Shown: positions 1 to 6,539, counted from the stretch's first letter. The stretch: DNA of 19,651 nucleotides from Chitinophagaceae bacterium (GCA_025362915.1 JANYEU010000300.1:1-19651); one strand, 5' to 3'. The notes: generated by a model not told the origin, from the sequence alone. Translations and numbers: made by a program.

Positions 1-1
1 T

Positions 2-85
2 TCAGAAGCCATGAAACAATGCATTGCTGCCTTACAGGATTTCGAATCATACAAGGGTTTAGAGACGCACTATTCATGTAGTTAA
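2..85 (+). CDS. C-terminal end of an unidentified protein (partial)
   Basis: A reading frame enters from the left edge and stops with TAA at 83-85. Its last 27 residues begin SEAMKQCIAALQDFESYKGL and end with THYSCS after two more residues. The stop overlaps the stop of the HIT gene on the other strand by two bases, a tail-to-tail arrangement typical of two real genes, and the composition looks like protein. Too little is present to name a family. It could also be a chance open frame. Confidence 0.4.
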   Translation, partial: SEAMKQCIAALQDFESYKGLETHYSCS

Positions 86-477
86 CCCTGCATATATCCC
101 AATATCCTCTTCTGCACCTCTTTTAATTCTTCCTTAGTAAGGCTTAATTTATCATGCAATAAGTTCATGTCCTCTGTTTTATCCATCGGGATAAGGTGAA
201 CGTGTGCATGGGGTACTTCCAAGCCCACCGTTAAAATACTTACCCTATTGCATGGATAAGCCTTCTCTATGGCTTTGGCAATAGGTTTGGCAAAAGTTAA
301 TAAGCCAGTAAGATATTCATCTGGCAAATCAAAAAGTTTATCAACCTCTATCTTGGGTACAACCAAGGTGTGTCCTTTTCTTAATGGAAAGATGTCCAAG
401 AATGCAATGAAATGTTCATTCTCTGCAAGCTTGTAACAAGGGATTTCTCCCGCAATAATTTTAGAAAAGATGGTCAT
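82..477 (-). CDS. HIT-family (histidine triad) nucleotide hydrolase, HinT-like
   Basis: This 131-residue cytoplasmic protein has the full histidine-triad signature near its C-terminus: HAHVHLIP with His90, His92 and His94. The upstream conserved His36 lies in KGHTLVVPK. Family members hydrolyse or transfer nucleotidyl groups from nucleoside phosphoramidates, dinucleoside polyphosphates or adenylylated lysine; the middle histidine of the triad is the nucleophile. The length is that of a stand-alone HinT/Hit protein with no fused domain. The start ATG at 475-477 gives the usual N-terminus (MTIFSKIIAGEIPCYK). It lies downstream of greA on the same strand, separated by about 150 bases that contain a terminator, so it is probably transcribed separately or by readthrough. 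I see no clear promoter of its own. The family call is firm; the substrate is unknown. Confidence 0.95.
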   Translation of the reverse strand: MTIFSKIIAGEIPCYKLAENEHFIAFLDIFPLRKGHTLVVPKIEVDKLFDLPDEYLTGLLTFAKPIAKAIEKAYPCNRVSILTVGLEVPHAHVHLIPMDKTEDMNLLHDKLSLTKEELKEVQKRILGYMQG

Positions 478-579
478 AATCAGTTGTTAGTGATTAGTTG
501 TTAGATCTCAATGTTTTACGAGCCAATGAACAGTATGGGGGCAAATCATTTCTTTCATTCCAATCATTCAATCATAATT

Positions 580-606
580 AAAAAAGCCCCTACAAATGTA
601 GAGGCT
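580..606 (-). terminator. Intrinsic terminator after greA
   Basis: On the minus strand an 8-bp stem (586-593 pairing with 598-605, one G-U pair, 4-base loop) is followed by a run of six T (580-585 as A on the plus strand). It sits about 25 bases past the greA stop. Confidence 0.85.
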
Positions 607-630
607 GTATTTCTTTTATCAAACGGTTTA

Positions 631-1098
631 TTAGATGGCAATTGCATCTATCTTAAATTTAATGATACCTGTAGGTGTAGTTATTTCGGCAATCTCACCA
701 ATTGTCTTACCCAACAATCCACCACCAATAGGGGAGGAGGCAGATATCTTCCCAAGCTTCAAGTCAGCTTCCTTTTGTCCAACAATCTGGTAAGTCATTA
801 CCTTTTTGTTGGCTAGGTTGGTGATGGTTACCTTGGTTAAAACAGAAACCTTGCTGATGTCAATTGTGTTTGGGTCAACAATCTTGGCAGTTGCAATTAT
901 CCCTTCCAGTTGTTTTATCCTGGCTTCCAGCATCCCTTGTGCGTCTTTGGCAGAGTCGTATTCAGCATTTTCCTTCAAATCCCCTTTCTCCCTTGCCTCA
1001 CCAATAGCCCTCGATGCAGCTGGTCTGTCTATCCCTTTCATTCTCTGGAGTTCCTCGCGCATCTTATCAAATGTCTCCTGTGTTACATAATCACTCAT
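631..1098 (-). CDS. greA: Transcription elongation factor GreA
   Basis: GreA enters the secondary channel of RNA polymerase and stimulates cleavage of backtracked RNA, which rescues stalled complexes. The 155-residue protein has the usual length and two-part design. The N-terminal coiled coil (about residues 1-78) carries the acidic tip GDLKENAEYDSAK, with Asp40 and Glu43 in the positions that hold the catalytic Mg2+. The C-terminal FKBP-like domain (about 82-155) contains SPIGGGLLGKTIGE. The start ATG at 1096-1098 gives MSDYVTQETFDKMREEL, a normal GreA N-terminus. A terminator follows the gene. A perfect 14-bp hairpin with a T-run lies between a candidate promoter box and the start codon, so expression may be limited by termination in the leader (see findings). 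Confidence 0.97.
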   Translation of the reverse strand: MSDYVTQETFDKMREELQRMKGIDRPAASRAIGEAREKGDLKENAEYDSAKDAQGMLEARIKQLEGIIATAKIVDPNTIDISKVSVLTKVTITNLANKKVMTYQIVGQKEADLKLGKISASSPIGGGLLGKTIGEIAEITTPTGIIKFKIDAIAI

Positions 1099-1122
1099 AT
1101 TTTTTTATTTAGAGGTGTTATC

Positions 1123-1161
1123 AAAAAAAATACAACGTCACGGATAACCGTGACGTTGTAT
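1123..1161 (-). terminator. Strong hairpin plus T-run in the greA leader (possible attenuator)
   Basis: The arms 1130-1143 and 1148-1161 form a perfect 14-bp stem with a 4-base loop. On the minus strand the stem runs into eight T (A-run 1123-1130). This is a textbook intrinsic terminator pointing toward greA, ending about 25 bases before its start codon. The gene upstream on this strand already has its own terminator at 1313-1344, so this one may act on greA itself. Confidence 0.7.
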
Positions 1162-1166
1162 CAATA

Positions 1167-1174
1167 CAAATATA
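1167..1174 (-). promoter_or_regulatory. Candidate -7 promoter box for greA
   Basis: The minus strand reads TATATTTG, an exact match to the Bacteroidota -7 consensus TAnnTTTG. I see no TTG at the expected -33 distance, so the call rests on one box. Transcription from here would begin close to the foot of the 1130-1161 hairpin. Confidence 0.45.
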
Positions 1175-1312
1175 TAAAATTCATTTTAGAATAAGGAAAT
1201 AAAATGTTAATCGTGAAGTAAGAAATTTGTTAACCATATATAGTCTTATTTTAAATTAATTCGATGCCATATGCAATAATGGAGCCGTTTTTATTTTGGG
1301 GGTTATTGCCAT

Positions 1313-1344
1313 AAAAAAAGCGAATACTTATTGGGTATTCGCTT
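1313..1344 (-). terminator. Intrinsic terminator downstream of the YceI-like gene
   Basis: A 10-bp perfect stem (1318-1327 with 1335-1344, 7-base loop) is followed on the minus strand by a T-run (A at 1313-1319). It lies about 115 bases past the stop of the YceI-like gene. Confidence 0.8.
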
Positions 1345-1407
1345 CCTTCCATTTTATCAATGGGATTATTTACTCTAGTTACTTACCAATGATGCCCATG
1401 TGAAAAG

Positions 1408-1458
1408 AGTGGTACGTTTTAAGTTATACGTATTACGTAAAACTTATAACGTACCACT
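1408..1458. repeat. Long palindromic element with 3-base loop
   Basis: Bases 1408-1431 pair with 1435-1458 over 24 positions with only two mismatches, around the loop ATT. There is no flanking T-run, so it does not look like a simple terminator. It begins three bases after the stop of the YceI-like gene. It shares the 14-mer GTACGTTTTAAGTT with the palindrome at 3008-3048, which suggests a family of intergenic palindromes. Confidence 0.75.
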
Positions 1459-1460
1459 TT

Positions 1461-1988
1461 CTATGCTTGCTTTACCAACTGTACAGACAATTGTAGTTTT
1501 ACTTCGTCGCTTACCACAATGCCGCCTGCTTCGGTAACAGCACTCCAGGTAAGACCATAAGCCGCACGACTAATCTTGCCGGAAACTTCGAATCCTACTT
1601 TGGATTGACCATAAAAGTCTGTCATTGCACCACCATATTCTACTGCCAATGTTATTGGAGAAGTAACATCTCTGATGGTTAAATCGCCGGTTAATTCATA
1701 ATCACTTCCACTGTCGTGTTTAAAAGAAGTAGAGGTAAATGATAAAGCAGGAAACTTTTCTGCATCAAAGAAATCAGCACTCTTTAGGTGACCATCCCTT
1801 TGTTCGTTACCTGTAGAAATACTTGCAACGTCGGCCGTGAAGCTAATTTTTGCATCGCTGAAGTCTGCTGCCTCAGCTTCCATTGTTGCATCAAACTTAG
1901 TGAAGTTACCAGTTACAGTACTGATCATTAAGTGTTTCACTTTAAAAGTGATTTCGCTATGCATAGCGTCTAATTTGTAAGTAGCCAT
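1461..1988 (-). CDS. YceI-like lipocalin-fold protein (cytoplasmic form)
   Basis: The 175-residue protein matches the YceI family, a lipocalin-like beta-barrel that in characterised members binds polyisoprenoid lipids. Visible family blocks in order are HSEITFKVKHLMIS (residues 10-23), RDGHLKSADFFDAEKFP (64-80), GDLTIRDVTSPI near the middle and SGKISRAAYGLTWSA near the end. Many YceI proteins are exported, but this one starts directly with MATYKLDAMHSEITF and has no signal peptide, so it should stay in the cytoplasm. It is the last gene of a minus-strand cluster with two pirins and a MarR regulator, with a 124-base gap to the pirin gene; co-expression is plausible but not shown. The family call is firm, while ligand and role are unknown. 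Confidence 0.92.
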   Translation of the reverse strand: MATYKLDAMHSEITFKVKHLMISTVTGNFTKFDATMEAEAADFSDAKISFTADVASISTGNEQRDGHLKSADFFDAEKFPALSFTSTSFKHDSGSDYELTGDLTIRDVTSPITLAVEYGGAMTDFYGQSKVGFEVSGKISRAAYGLTWSAVTEAGGIVVSDEVKLQLSVQLVKQA

Positions 1989-2028
1989 TTTTTTTGTTTT
2001 TGCCCCATTGAAGGGATGTTTATAAAAA

Positions 2029-2075
2029 AAGTTATGAATTATGAATGATAAGTTATGAGTTAAGAATGCGAGTTA
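2029..2075. repeat. Low-complexity GTTATGAATTATGA-type repeat
   Basis: The spacer before the YceI-like gene consists of loosely repeated TTATGA and GAGTTA words (plus strand: GTTATGAATTATGAATGATA and onward). Its reverse complement, full of AACTCATAA words, resembles the repeat at 16556-16636. Confidence 0.5.
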
Positions 2076-2112
2076 TTATATTAGTTTCCCTTTTGTAACT
2101 CATATTTCATAT

Positions 2113-2985
2113 TTAGTCTTCTATTAGTACCCCCATCTTCCCCAATTGATAATCCCTGAATGCCTCCATTATCTCCGTTTGGTTATTCATTACAAACGGT
2201 CCATGCGATGCAATGGGTTCATTCAATGGTTCTCCTGTGCCAATCATTAAGGTAGCATCTTCCAATGCTTCTATCGAAAAACCTTCGCCATCTGTATTCA
2301 GAATGGTTATATAATTAGCGAGTATTTCTTCCTTACCATTAATGGTAACTTTTCCGTTCAATACATATACAAAAGCATTGTGGGAAGAAGGAATGTTAAA
2401 CTGAAACTGACCGCCTACTTTTATGTCAGCAGTAAAAGTATTTACTGGAGAAAGGGTTGGGATAATACCTTTTATGCCATTCAGTTCTCCTGAAACAATG
2501 TTTACCCTTGCCAACTTATCATCAGTTTCTATAAAAGGAATCTCCTCCTTACTAGCAGGTAGGTATACAGGCAAATCCATTTTATGCGCTGCTGGTGTAT
2601 TCACCCAAAGCTGTATAATCTCTTGTACCCCACCTATTTCGTGAATATCATGTGGCGGACGCTCGCTATGGATAACACCCATCCCTGCATTCATCCATTG
2701 GGTGCCACCTTCATAGATTGTATTGTTATTGCCCCTGCTATCTTGGTGATGCACGCCTCCTTTGAATATAAAGGTAACTGGCGAAAACCCTCTATGAGGA
2801 TGCGGCCCAACCCCTGCCTTGTTGGTAGGGATATGTTCGGACACCTTTATATTGGCATGATGCAATAACAAAAATGGGTCTATGTTCTCCGCCTTGTGCG
2901 AAGGAAAAGCCTGCCTCACCGGAAAGCCGCCCATGTCTATCATATTAGCGTAGATTATACTTTTAATTGTTCTATTCTTATTCAT
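2113..2985 (-). CDS. Pirin-family bicupin (pirin paralogue 1)
   Basis: The 290-residue protein has full pirin length and layout: an N-terminal metal-binding cupin and a C-terminal cupin. The metal ligands are visible as His62 and His64 in GPHPHRGF and as His106 and Glu108 in GMGVIHSE, the two-His plus His/Glu set that binds iron in pirins. The C-terminal block GEPLNEPIASHGPFVMN is characteristic of pirins. Some pirins have quercetin 2,3-dioxygenase activity and others act as redox-sensitive regulators; the sequence does not decide between these. No signal peptide. The gene lies 71 bases downstream of a second, shorter pirin on the same strand, and the gap is occupied by a long palindrome. It is probably co-expressed with that gene. 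Confidence 0.93.
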   Translation of the reverse strand: MNKNRTIKSIIYANMIDMGGFPVRQAFPSHKAENIDPFLLLHHANIKVSEHIPTNKAGVGPHPHRGFSPVTFIFKGGVHHQDSRGNNNTIYEGGTQWMNAGMGVIHSERPPHDIHEIGGVQEIIQLWVNTPAAHKMDLPVYLPASKEEIPFIETDDKLARVNIVSGELNGIKGIIPTLSPVNTFTADIKVGGQFQFNIPSSHNAFVYVLNGKVTINGKEEILANYITILNTDGEGFSIEALEDATLMIGTGEPLNEPIASHGPFVMNNQTEIMEAFRDYQLGKMGVLIED

Positions 2986-3007
2986 ATAATTATTGGTTTA
3001 ATAGTTT

Positions 3008-3048
3008 TACGTTGTACGTTTTAAGTTTTACGTAAAACGTACAACGTA
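3008..3048. repeat. Long palindromic element between the pirin genes
   Basis: Bases 3008-3026 pair with 3030-3048 over 19 positions with one mismatch around a TTT loop. The outer 15 bp are perfect. It shares GTACGTTTTAAGTT with the element at 1408-1458. No T-run follows on the minus strand, so a role in mRNA stability or as a REP-like element is at least as likely as termination. Confidence 0.75.
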
Positions 3049-3056
3049 CAACTGAC

Positions 3057-3770
3057 CTAACTTAATTGCATCGGTATTTCAATTAATAATACCTCTGTGT
3101 CGCTTGTTGCCTTAATATCTATTTCCGTGATATCAGTAATGCCTAATCCGTCTCTTTCTTCCAACTCTACACCATTTAAAGAAACAGAGCCTTTGATAAC
3201 AAAGGCGTACACACCACTTTGTGCATTGTGTAACTGATAGCTAGCAGCCGCATCCTTATCAAAGCTACCCAGCGTAAACCATGCATCCTGGTTTATCCAA
3301 ACGGCACTTTCATCATCAGGTGCAACTACTGTTTGTAGCTTGTTTTTCCTATCGGCAACAGGAAAAGACTTTTGCTCGTACCTCGGAGTGATATTCTTCT
3401 CTTTAGGTAATATCCAAATCTGTAAAAACTTCACTTCCCTATCGCGGTTTGCATTTTTTTCGCTGTGCGATATGCCACTACCACCACTCATTATCTGCAC
3501 ATCGCCTTGTTTTATTATTTCGTGACGACCAGTAGAATCCTGATGTTCCAAATCTCCACTCAATGGTATGGAAATTATCTCCATGTTGTCGTGTGGGTGT
3601 TTGCCAAACCCCATACTTGCTGCAACGGTATCATCATTCAATACCCTTAATGCGCCAAAGTGTATGCGGCTTGGTTCATGATACCCCGCAAAACTAAAAG
3701 TATGGTAGCTGTTTAGCCATCCATGATCTGCGTGTCCTCTTGTGTTTGCTTTGTGCAATATTGTTTTCAT
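3057..3770 (-). CDS. YhhW-type pirin, putative quercetinase-like cupin (pirin paralogue 2)
   Basis: This 237-residue cytoplasmic protein is the shorter pirin type represented by E. coli YhhW. The expected metal ligands are present: His58 and His60 in GKHPHDNMEI, and His102 and Glu104 in SGISHSEKN. The N-terminus RGHADHGWLNSYHTFSFAGY is typical of the group. E. coli YhhW degrades quercetin in vitro; the natural substrate is not known. The gene follows marR with a 56-base gap. That gap holds a promoter-like TTTG-N16-TACATTTA arrangement overlapping a palindrome similar to the one over the marR promoter, which suggests direct control by the MarR protein. Start ATG at 3768-3770 fits the family. 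Confidence 0.93.
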   Translation of the reverse strand: MKTILHKANTRGHADHGWLNSYHTFSFAGYHEPSRIHFGALRVLNDDTVAASMGFGKHPHDNMEIISIPLSGDLEHQDSTGRHEIIKQGDVQIMSGGSGISHSEKNANRDREVKFLQIWILPKEKNITPRYEQKSFPVADRKNKLQTVVAPDDESAVWINQDAWFTLGSFDKDAAASYQLHNAQSGVYAFVIKGSVSLNGVELEERDGLGITDITEIDIKATSDTEVLLIEIPMQLS

Positions 3771-3792
3771 CTTATTTCCTTTTTATTTTAAT

Positions 3793-3820
3793 TAAATGTA
3801 TATACACGTATTTATTCAAA
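3793..3820 (-). promoter_or_regulatory. Candidate promoter and operator of the YhhW-type pirin gene
   Basis: On the minus strand TTTG (3817-3820) is followed after 16 bases by TACATTTA (3793-3800), one base from the TAnnTTTG consensus. Between and over them lies a near-palindrome: plus strand ATGTATATACACGTAT at 3796-3811, with TGTATATACA a perfect 10-bp palindrome. It matches 12 of 16 positions of the marR operator. Confidence 0.5.
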
Positions 3821-3826
3821 AAAAAA

Positions 3827-4285
3827 CTAATTCACTGTTTCCCTAATCTTTTCAAGCAACAGATTCAGTGTTACCGCTTCTTCTTCTGGCATTAATAAAT
3901 GTCTGCCCATTATTTCATCCATCACCAAAGTACTTGCTTCCAATATTGCGATGCCTCCCTTTGTAATGGTAATAACCGTCTCTCTTTTATCTATTTGCGA
4001 AGTGGTTCTATCCACCAATTTCTTTAGTTCCAAACGGTCTATAATCCTTGGTACGTTTGAGTTCTTCTCAATCATCCTACTAGCAATGTCCCTTACACAC
4101 ATCTGCTCTGGGTGTTTTCCTTTCAGTATCCGCAACACATTGTATTGTTCATGCGTCAATCCAAATTCTTTCAATTCCTTTGCGCTTAGCGTCTTCAACC
4201 ACCATGCCGTATAAAGGATATGCAGTACTGCCTTATGCACCTCGCTTTTAAATTTATTGCTCTGTATTGCTTGCTCTAATTTCAT
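3827..4285 (-). CDS. MarR-family transcriptional regulator
   Basis: The protein has a winged helix-turn-helix of the MarR type. Visible parts are GLTHEQYNVLRILKG, the recognition region VRDIASRMIEKNSNVPRIIDR and the wing KLVDRTTSQIDKRETVITIT. An upstream ATG at 4310-4312 is in frame, but it lies inside the promoter and a 16-bp palindrome. The start at 4283-4285 (MKLEQAIQSNKFKSEV, 152 residues) is therefore far more likely. A single cysteine sits just before the recognition region (Cys63 in this frame), not near the N-terminus as in OhrR-type peroxide sensors. MarR proteins usually bind palindromes as dimers and repress themselves and neighbouring genes until a phenolic or oxidant ligand is bound. 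The adjacent palindromes suggest that it controls itself and the pirins. Confidence 0.93.
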   Translation of the reverse strand: MKLEQAIQSNKFKSEVHKAVLHILYTAWWLKTLSAKELKEFGLTHEQYNVLRILKGKHPEQMCVRDIASRMIEKNSNVPRIIDRLELKKLVDRTTSQIDKRETVITITKGGIAILEASTLVMDEIMGRHLLMPEEEAVTLNLLLEKIRETVN

Positions 4286-4293
4286 TTCCAATG

Positions 4294-4324
4294 CAAATGT
4301 ATGTACATACATCTAATTTGCAAA
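4294..4324 (-). promoter_or_regulatory. marR promoter overlapped by a 16-bp perfect palindrome operator
   Basis: The minus strand has TTTG at 4321-4324, a 19-base spacer and TACATTTG at 4294-4301, an excellent match to the Bacteroidota consensus. The perfect palindrome ATGTATGTACATACAT (4297-4312) fills the inner half of the spacer and overlaps the -7 box. Only eight bases separate the box from the start codon at 4285, so the transcript would be nearly leaderless. Confidence 0.75.
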
Positions 4325-4408
4325 ATTATTTTTCAGACTATGCTCTTATTGGTAACCCACGTGCTTATTTTTCTCTTTTTCAAGGATTATCCGTTAGTAA
4401 CTAGCAAT

Positions 4409-4439
4409 AAAAAAGCCACCACAACTTGCTGTGATGGCT
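4409..4439 (-). terminator. Intrinsic terminator after the frameshifted small gene
   Basis: A 10-bp stem (4414-4423 with 4430-4439, one G-U pair on the minus strand, 6-base loop) runs into a T-run (A at 4409-4414). It is oriented to end transcription from the gene at 4568-4952 before marR. Confidence 0.8.
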
Positions 4440-4567
4440 TTTAGTTGTATCAAGTGTTGCATTATGGTGGATGCTTTTATGCATTGTAAAATTTTGGAGA
4501 AACCAATATAAATGATAGTAAGTAAAGATGAAAATTTGGGGCATAAATTTGAGTAGGTAAAGAATTT

Positions 4568-4952
4568 CTACTTGCCTGAGAAATGCTTTTTTACAAAGGC
4601 ATGTTGTTGGTTTTCGGTCATTTTATCTGTATCCAGTACGTCTATTTTAATATCTGCAAAACGATGGTCTGCTTTTATAATATTGAACAATTCTGTCTTT
4701 GCATCCGTAGGACCAAAAAGTAGTACATCGGTGTAATCCCTTATTATTCCCTCCAAATGGTTGTAAAATTCTTTTTTGCCCATGCTGCTCTTTATTGTGC
4801 ACCATGCTTTCGCTTTTTGCTAAGCCATCTTCTTTTGCTTGAAGGCTCAATGGGGATACAATGGCTTTTGTTTCTATTGGATCAGTTGTAAACTCCATTA
4901 AGTTGGCTGTGGAATGATCCATCCAGATGCCAATACAATTTTCTTTTTTCAT
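4568..4952 (-). pseudogene. Small conserved protein of unknown function, split by a one-base frameshift
   Basis: Two overlapping frames make one protein. The first starts at 4950-4952 with MKKENCIGIWMDHSTANLME and runs to HNKEQHGQK. The second continues with EFYNHLEGIIRDYTDVLLFG and ends with KMTENQQHAFVKKHFSGK at 4568. The switch falls at a run of six A on the coding strand (4772-4777), and removing one base restores a single frame of 127 residues. After the shift the first frame gives sequence without protein character. I recall similar proteins, written without a break, from other Bacteroidota; the second half resembles release-factor-like RNA-binding folds, but I cannot name the function. 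It may be a real decayed gene, a sequencing error in the homopolymer, or expressed through slippage on the A-run. Confidence 0.75.
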
Positions 4953-5114
4953 TTTACTAGTGGGTTTAAAATCCCTTTTATGAGGATAAGGTTATTTTGT
5001 AACTGATTATCACGTTGCAAAGGTGGGTAGCTTGTGTGCAGCAGCATTTATATAATTAAGGATATAATTTACAAAATTTCACAAACAACAAATAAGATAA
5101 CTTTCTAACCAATT

Positions 5115-5160
5115 ATAAAAAAGTACAACTGCACCCATGTGTGGCAGTTGCACTTTTTTA
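5115..5160. terminator. Bidirectional terminator-like hairpin
   Basis: Arms 5121-5132 and 5144-5155 pair over 12 bp, with a single A-C on the plus strand that becomes G-U on the minus strand. There are A on the left (5117-5122) and T on the right (5154-5159), so it could terminate in either direction. No gene on either strand ends nearby. Confidence 0.6.
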
Positions 5161-5188
5161 TTGCCCTAATAAGTTTTCCATTACAGCC

Positions 5189-5228
5189 AAAGGCACTAGT
5201 TTTCTGAAAGGAAGACTTGTGCCTTTTT
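5189..5228 (+). terminator. Second terminator-like hairpin, 33 bases after the first
   Basis: Bases 5189-5204 pair with 5211-5226 over 16 positions with one mismatch and one G-U pair, around a 6-base loop, followed by TTTTTGTTTT. It has the form of a plus-strand terminator without an upstream plus-strand gene. Confidence 0.6.
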
Positions 5229-5489
5229 GTTTTCAAGCCATTCATTTTTTTACTACTACACGGTTCTTCCTAATAACCGCTCCCCACAACAAAATTGTAT
5301 TTATCAAGCAAAAAATCATCACTACACAGCCTTCCAAAACACACTACTCATTTGTTAATATGCCGTTAATCAAACTACTACAAAGGGCTTAATAATGATG
5401 AGTTTTAGTTCATAATCCACCCTATAAACTGCCACCTTCTGCAAGACCACCTTTGAATTGCAATTAAGCATAAGGAAAAAAAGAAGGTT

Positions 5490-6539
5490 ATGAAACACAT
5501 TATTACACTCATCGCAATCGCAGTTTTTAGTCTTGTAAAAGTAAACGCACAGTATAATGTCTTGCCTTTTGGTGTGTCTCTTTGTGGAGCCGAATTTGGC
5601 GTAGAAAACTTACCTGGTACATATAATGTTAACTATACTTATCCTGATAAGGCAGAAATTAAATACTTCGCTAAAAAAGGCGTTACTGTAATGTCTCTTC
5701 CTTTCCGTTGGGAAAGAGTTCAAAAAGGAATGTTTGCTCCTTTGGATGTTGTTGAAATGGGTCGCATCAAAACCTTTTTGAATGATTGCGCTGCAAACGG
5801 TGTAATGGTTGTTATGAACATGCACAACTTCGCACGTTACAAAATGAACAATGTAGAATACATCATCGGTAGCCAAGAAGTTCCAGTTGCTGCTTTCAAG
5901 GATTTCTGGAAGAAAATGGCATTCTCTCTTAAAGGCTTCGATAACATCTACGCTTTGGATATCATGAACGAACCTCACGATATGGGGCAGTATTCTTGGT
6001 TTACTGATGCACAAGAAGCTATCAAAGGAATTAGAGAAGCAAATAGAGAAGTTTACATCATGGTAGAAGGCGAAAGCTACTCTAACGCTGCCACTTGGGA
6101 TCAGGTAAACAATCAACTAAAATACCTACAAGATCCTGCCGATAACATCATCTACAATGCACATTGCTACTTTGACGATGACTATAGCGGTACGTATGCA
6201 AAGAGCTACGATCAAACATTTGTAAACGCACAAACAGGCGTAGAAAACGTAAAGCCTTTTGTAAACTGGTTAAAGGCTAACGGTAAAAAGGGATTTGTAG
6301 GTGAATTTGGGGTACCAAAGAATGACAGCCGCTGGTTGGTTGTTTTAGACAATTTCCTTCAATATCTTACTGCAAACGGCATCAGTGGTTCTTATTGGGC
6401 AGCTGGCCCTTGGTGGAAAAACTATCCACTTTCTTTGCACCCAGTTGCTGGTAACGATCAACCACAAATGAGTGTATATGCAAAATACCTTAACAATGGT
6501 GCTGCGGTTGCTTCAAATACTAGCCATGCTACAAGATAA
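5490..6539 (+). CDS. Secreted glycoside hydrolase family 5 (cellulase-fold) enzyme
   Basis: The 349-residue protein has a signal peptide (about residues 1-20, ending VNA) and one GH5 TIM-barrel. The acid/base is Glu161 in LDIMNEPHD and the nucleophile Glu272 in GFVGEFGVP. Other conserved positions include Arg73 (PFRWE), His112 (MNMHNFARY), His225 (YNAHCYFD) and Trp303 (GSYWAAGPWW). The segment NAHCYFDDDYSGTY resembles subfamily 5 endoglucanases, which suggests a beta-1,4-glucan substrate, but GH5 is broad and this is inference. There is no carbohydrate-binding module and no lipoprotein cysteine at the signal cleavage site, so the enzyme is probably periplasmic or released. Codon choice leans to AAC, TTC, ATC, CGT and GGT, unlike its neighbours, hinting at strong expression. 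It is monocistronic, with a terminator just downstream. Confidence 0.93.
   Translation: MKHIITLIAIAVFSLVKVNAQYNVLPFGVSLCGAEFGVENLPGTYNVNYTYPDKAEIKYFAKKGVTVMSLPFRWERVQKGMFAPLDVVEMGRIKTFLNDCAANGVMVVMNMHNFARYKMNNVEYIIGSQEVPVAAFKDFWKKMAFSLKGFDNIYALDIMNEPHDMGQYSWFTDAQEAIKGIREANREVYIMVEGESYSNAATWDQVNNQLKYLQDPADNIIYNAHCYFDDDYSGTYAKSYDQTFVNAQTGVENVKPFVNWLKANGKKGFVGEFGVPKNDSRWLVVLDNFLQYLTANGISGSYWAAGPWWKNYPLSLHPVAGNDQPQMSVYAKYLNNGAAVASNTSHATR

Larger units (their letters stand above)
4953..5489. other. 537-base stretch without a convincing gene
   Basis: The first 165 bases are AT-rich with no signal I can support. Two terminator-like hairpins follow at 5121-5160 and 5189-5228. The rest is the GH5 gene leader, ending with an A/G-rich segment (AGAAGG four bases before ATG) that can serve as a ribosome binding site. 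A minus-strand promoter for the 4952 gene must lie near the left end, but no exact TAnnTTTG box is visible. Confidence 0.6.

Noticed and set aside
4286..4312. Upstream ATG of marR adding nine residues
   Set aside because: The codon lies inside the promoter and operator palindrome, upstream of any plausible transcription start.
5141..5392. Plus-strand open frame of 83 codons
   Set aside because: It starts inside one terminator hairpin and crosses the second; the peptide has no protein-like pattern.
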